In this document: positions 49,569 to 50,349 of the stretch, piece by piece
Numbering within the stretch: the stretch's first letter is position 1
How the letters are laid out: each line of letters starts with the position of its first letter
Assembly: GCA_009843525.1 (NCBI GenBank)
Contig: VYDH01000012.1
Coordinates: 1 to 50,349, forward strand
Reading direction: 5' to 3'
From: Acidimicrobiales bacterium
GTDB lineage: Bacteria; Actinomycetota; Acidimicrobiia; Acidimicrobiales; Poriferisodalaceae
Length of the DNA: 50,349 nucleotides
Translations under genes and position numbers: made by a program
Notes under the pieces: generated by a model
Seen by the model: only the letters and a program-made list of their open reading frames with translations
What the model was told of the DNA's origin: nothing
Database searches by the model: none

Positions 49569-49574
49569 GATACT
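49569..49574 (+). promoter_or_regulatory. -10-like box before the small membrane protein
   Basis: GATACT ends 6 nt before the GTG at 49581 and matches four of six bases of TATAAT. There is no Shine-Dalgarno sequence. The 245-bp gap to comM (49336-49580) otherwise shows no feature that I can support. Confidence 0.3.
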
Positions 49575-49580
49575 GCACCA

Positions 49581-49691
49581 GTGGGATACGACCCGTATCG
49601 CAAGCACAGCATCACCCGGCTCGACTACGTGCTGGTTGCCGTCGCCTCGCTGGTCGCGCTCGGCCTGGTGCTGTGGGCGGTGCTGGCCTGA
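49581..49691 (+). CDS. Small single-pass membrane protein
   Basis: A 36-residue protein from GTG 49581: a short basic and aromatic head (GYDPYRKHSITRLDY) followed by one hydrophobic helix of about 20 residues (VLVAVASLVALGLVLWAVLA) that ends at the stop. The frame is open back to 49437, but the upstream residues look non-coding. Its stop TGA overlaps the next ATG (TGATG), so the two genes are translationally coupled. It is in a plus-strand island between minus-strand comM and yraN. I recall similar tiny proteins in actinobacterial genomes but cannot name a function; an accessory membrane peptide is a guess. Confidence 0.5.
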   Translation: MGYDPYRKHSITRLDYVLVAVASLVALGLVLWAVLA

Positions 49692-49909
49692 TGGCGTCGA
49701 TGCGTCAGCTCGAGCCGGTGCCCGGTTTCGAAGTGCGCCGAGTGCAGCCCTTCGAAGCGGTCAAGCGATACGTCTGCGGCGGCTGCGCCAACTCCATCGA
49801 AACCGGTACTGGCCATGTGGTCGCCGTTCCTGTACATGCTCCCGATCTCCGGCGTCACTGGCACTGGGGTTGCTGGCAGGCACGCGACCGGCGCCGACCG
49901 GTCGGGTGA
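49691..49909 (+). CDS. Small conserved cysteine/histidine (zinc-binding-like) protein
   Basis: A 72-residue protein with a single CxxC (CGGC) near residue 32, a HVVAVPVHAPDLRRHWHWGCW segment carrying three to four histidines and a cysteine, and an Arg-rich end. The spacing of cysteines and histidines suggests a small zinc ribbon. The same pattern (VKRYxCxxC ... RRHWHxxCW) occurs, from memory, in a conserved actinobacterial small protein sometimes misannotated as ATP/GTP-binding. ATG 49691 overlaps the stop of the upstream membrane peptide. Function is unknown; nucleic-acid binding is possible but unproven. It converges with yraN, 13 bp away. Confidence 0.68.
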   Translation: MASMRQLEPVPGFEVRRVQPFEAVKRYVCGGCANSIETGTGHVVAVPVHAPDLRRHWHWGCWQARDRRRPVG

Positions 49910-49922
49910 ACAGCGCCGCGGG

Positions 49923-50267
49923 CTAGAAGGCGCCGGTGAGCACCTCTACTTTGCGGCCCATGACGGACGCGGCGTCACAGCGAATCGGACCGCGCCAGCC
50001 GCCTCGCTGGCGCACGTAGTGCGCTGCGAGCCGCCGGACTTGCTGCTGCTTGCGAGCGGTGATCGCCTCGAAACCCGTACCGAAGCGATCACTGGAGCGG
50101 GTCTTCACTTCGCAGATCACCAAGTGGGTTCCATTGGTCACCACTAGGTCCAGCTCGCCGAGCTGGCATCGCCAATTGCGATCCAGCACGCGGTAGCCGC
50201 GCTCGGCATACCAGCGCTCGACGAGACCTTCGCCGTACCTGCCGAGTGCTTGGCGGCGAGCGGTCAC
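49923..50267 (-). CDS. YraN family (UPF0102) putative endonuclease
   Basis: A 114-residue protein with the restriction-endonuclease-like core of UPF0102: ALGRYGEGLVERWYAERGYRVLDRN, then GELDLVV and VICEVKTRSSDRFG, where E/D/ExK residues form the predicted nuclease site. The C-terminal part (KQQQVRRLAAHYV) is also typical. The start is GTG at 50267, 27 bp from the CTAG of the right-hand repeat. In most actinobacteria rnhB lies immediately upstream and comM downstream; here the insertion-like end stands where rnhB should be. Confidence 0.93.
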   Translation of the reverse strand: MTARRQALGRYGEGLVERWYAERGYRVLDRNWRCQLGELDLVVTNGTHLVICEVKTRSSDRFGTGFEAITARKQQQVRRLAAHYVRQRGGWRGPIRCDAASVMGRKVEVLTGAF

Positions 50268-50294
50268 GCGCGCCCCGCGACCGATCGTGTGCCG

Positions 50295-50348
50295 CTAGTG
50301 TCCTGAGTTGTTAGTTGGTCGCGATTTTGTGGCGGTTGCGCCATCATT
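50295..50348. repeat. Terminal inverted repeat, right copy (probable insertion-sequence end)
   Basis: These 54 bases are the exact reverse complement of 1-54. CTAG stands at 50295-50298, then TGTCCTGAGTTGTTAG continues to the window edge. The copy lies 27 bp upstream of the yraN start codon. Because both copies face outwards from the window with the same terminus, the simplest reading is that an insertion sequence of one family flanks the segment on both sides. Confidence 0.75.
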
Positions 50349-50349
50349 G

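Overview
The window is GC-rich chromosomal DNA from an actinobacterium. Supporting signs are the pairing of RNase J with PNPase, frequent GTG and TTG starts, several start codons with a TANNNT box 6-8 nt upstream and no Shine-Dalgarno (leaderless type), and the gene order rpsB-tsf-pyrH-frr-cdsA-dxr-rseP-ispG-rimP-nusA-infB-rbfA-truB-ribF-rpsO-pnp-dapB. Protein style (a long disordered extension on CdsA, a degenerate LytM protein upstream of rpsB, a phytanoyl-CoA-dioxygenase operon) suggests Acidimicrobiia, but that placement is an inference.

Layout. (1) Edges: positions 1-54 and 50295-50348 are the same 54-bp sequence in inverted orientation, with CTAG on the inner side. They look like the ends of an insertion sequence at which the assembly stopped. 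(2) 0.1-4.0 kb, plus strand: an SDR oxidoreductase, a phytanoyl-CoA-dioxygenase-like enzyme, an SMP-30 lactonase and a LacI-type regulator. (3) 4.0-13.3 kb, minus strand: a seven-gene cyclitol (inositol-type) operon, transcribed as an IolE-like isomerase/dehydratase, a lipoprotein substrate-binding protein, an abnormally large ABC permease, a single-domain ABC ATPase, a Gfo/Idh/MocA dehydrogenase, IolD and IolG. (4) 13.4-15.8 kb: an MBL-fold hydrolase, the fossil 3' end of a paralogue of it, and a divergent cytochrome P450. (5) 15.9-24.1 kb: FtsK and a DedA-like membrane protein (minus), then an acyl-CoA ligase, a wHTH protein, DapA and RNase J (plus). (6) 24.2-49.3 kb: an almost unbroken minus-strand block with a Mo sulfite-oxidase-family protein, dapB, the translation/isoprenoid/phospholipid supercluster, rpsB, a LytM-like protein, xerC, dprA and comM. 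(7) 49.6-50.3 kb: two coupled small plus-strand genes and yraN.

How the genes fit together. The first 13 kb reads as an accessory uptake and oxidation module for a polyol or sugar acid: binding protein, permease and ATPase import the substrate, the dehydrogenases and IolE-like enzyme convert it to a diketo-cyclitol, IolD opens the ring, and the LacI protein is the likely controller. IolB, IolC, IolJ and IolA are absent from the window, so the pathway must finish elsewhere. The right half is core information processing (ribosome assembly, initiation and recycling factors, RNA decay), MEP-pathway enzymes (dxr, ispG), phospholipid synthesis (cdsA), lysine/peptidoglycan precursors (dapA, dapB), chromosome segregation (ftsK, xerC) and DNA processing (dprA, comM).

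No tRNA, rRNA, CRISPR array, prophage or complete transposase was seen, and no stretch over 300 bases lacks a gene. The nearest to an undescribed feature are the permease with about 350 extra membrane-embedded residues, the degenerate LytM protein without a standard start codon, the two coupled small proteins, and the CdsA extension with a second internal start.
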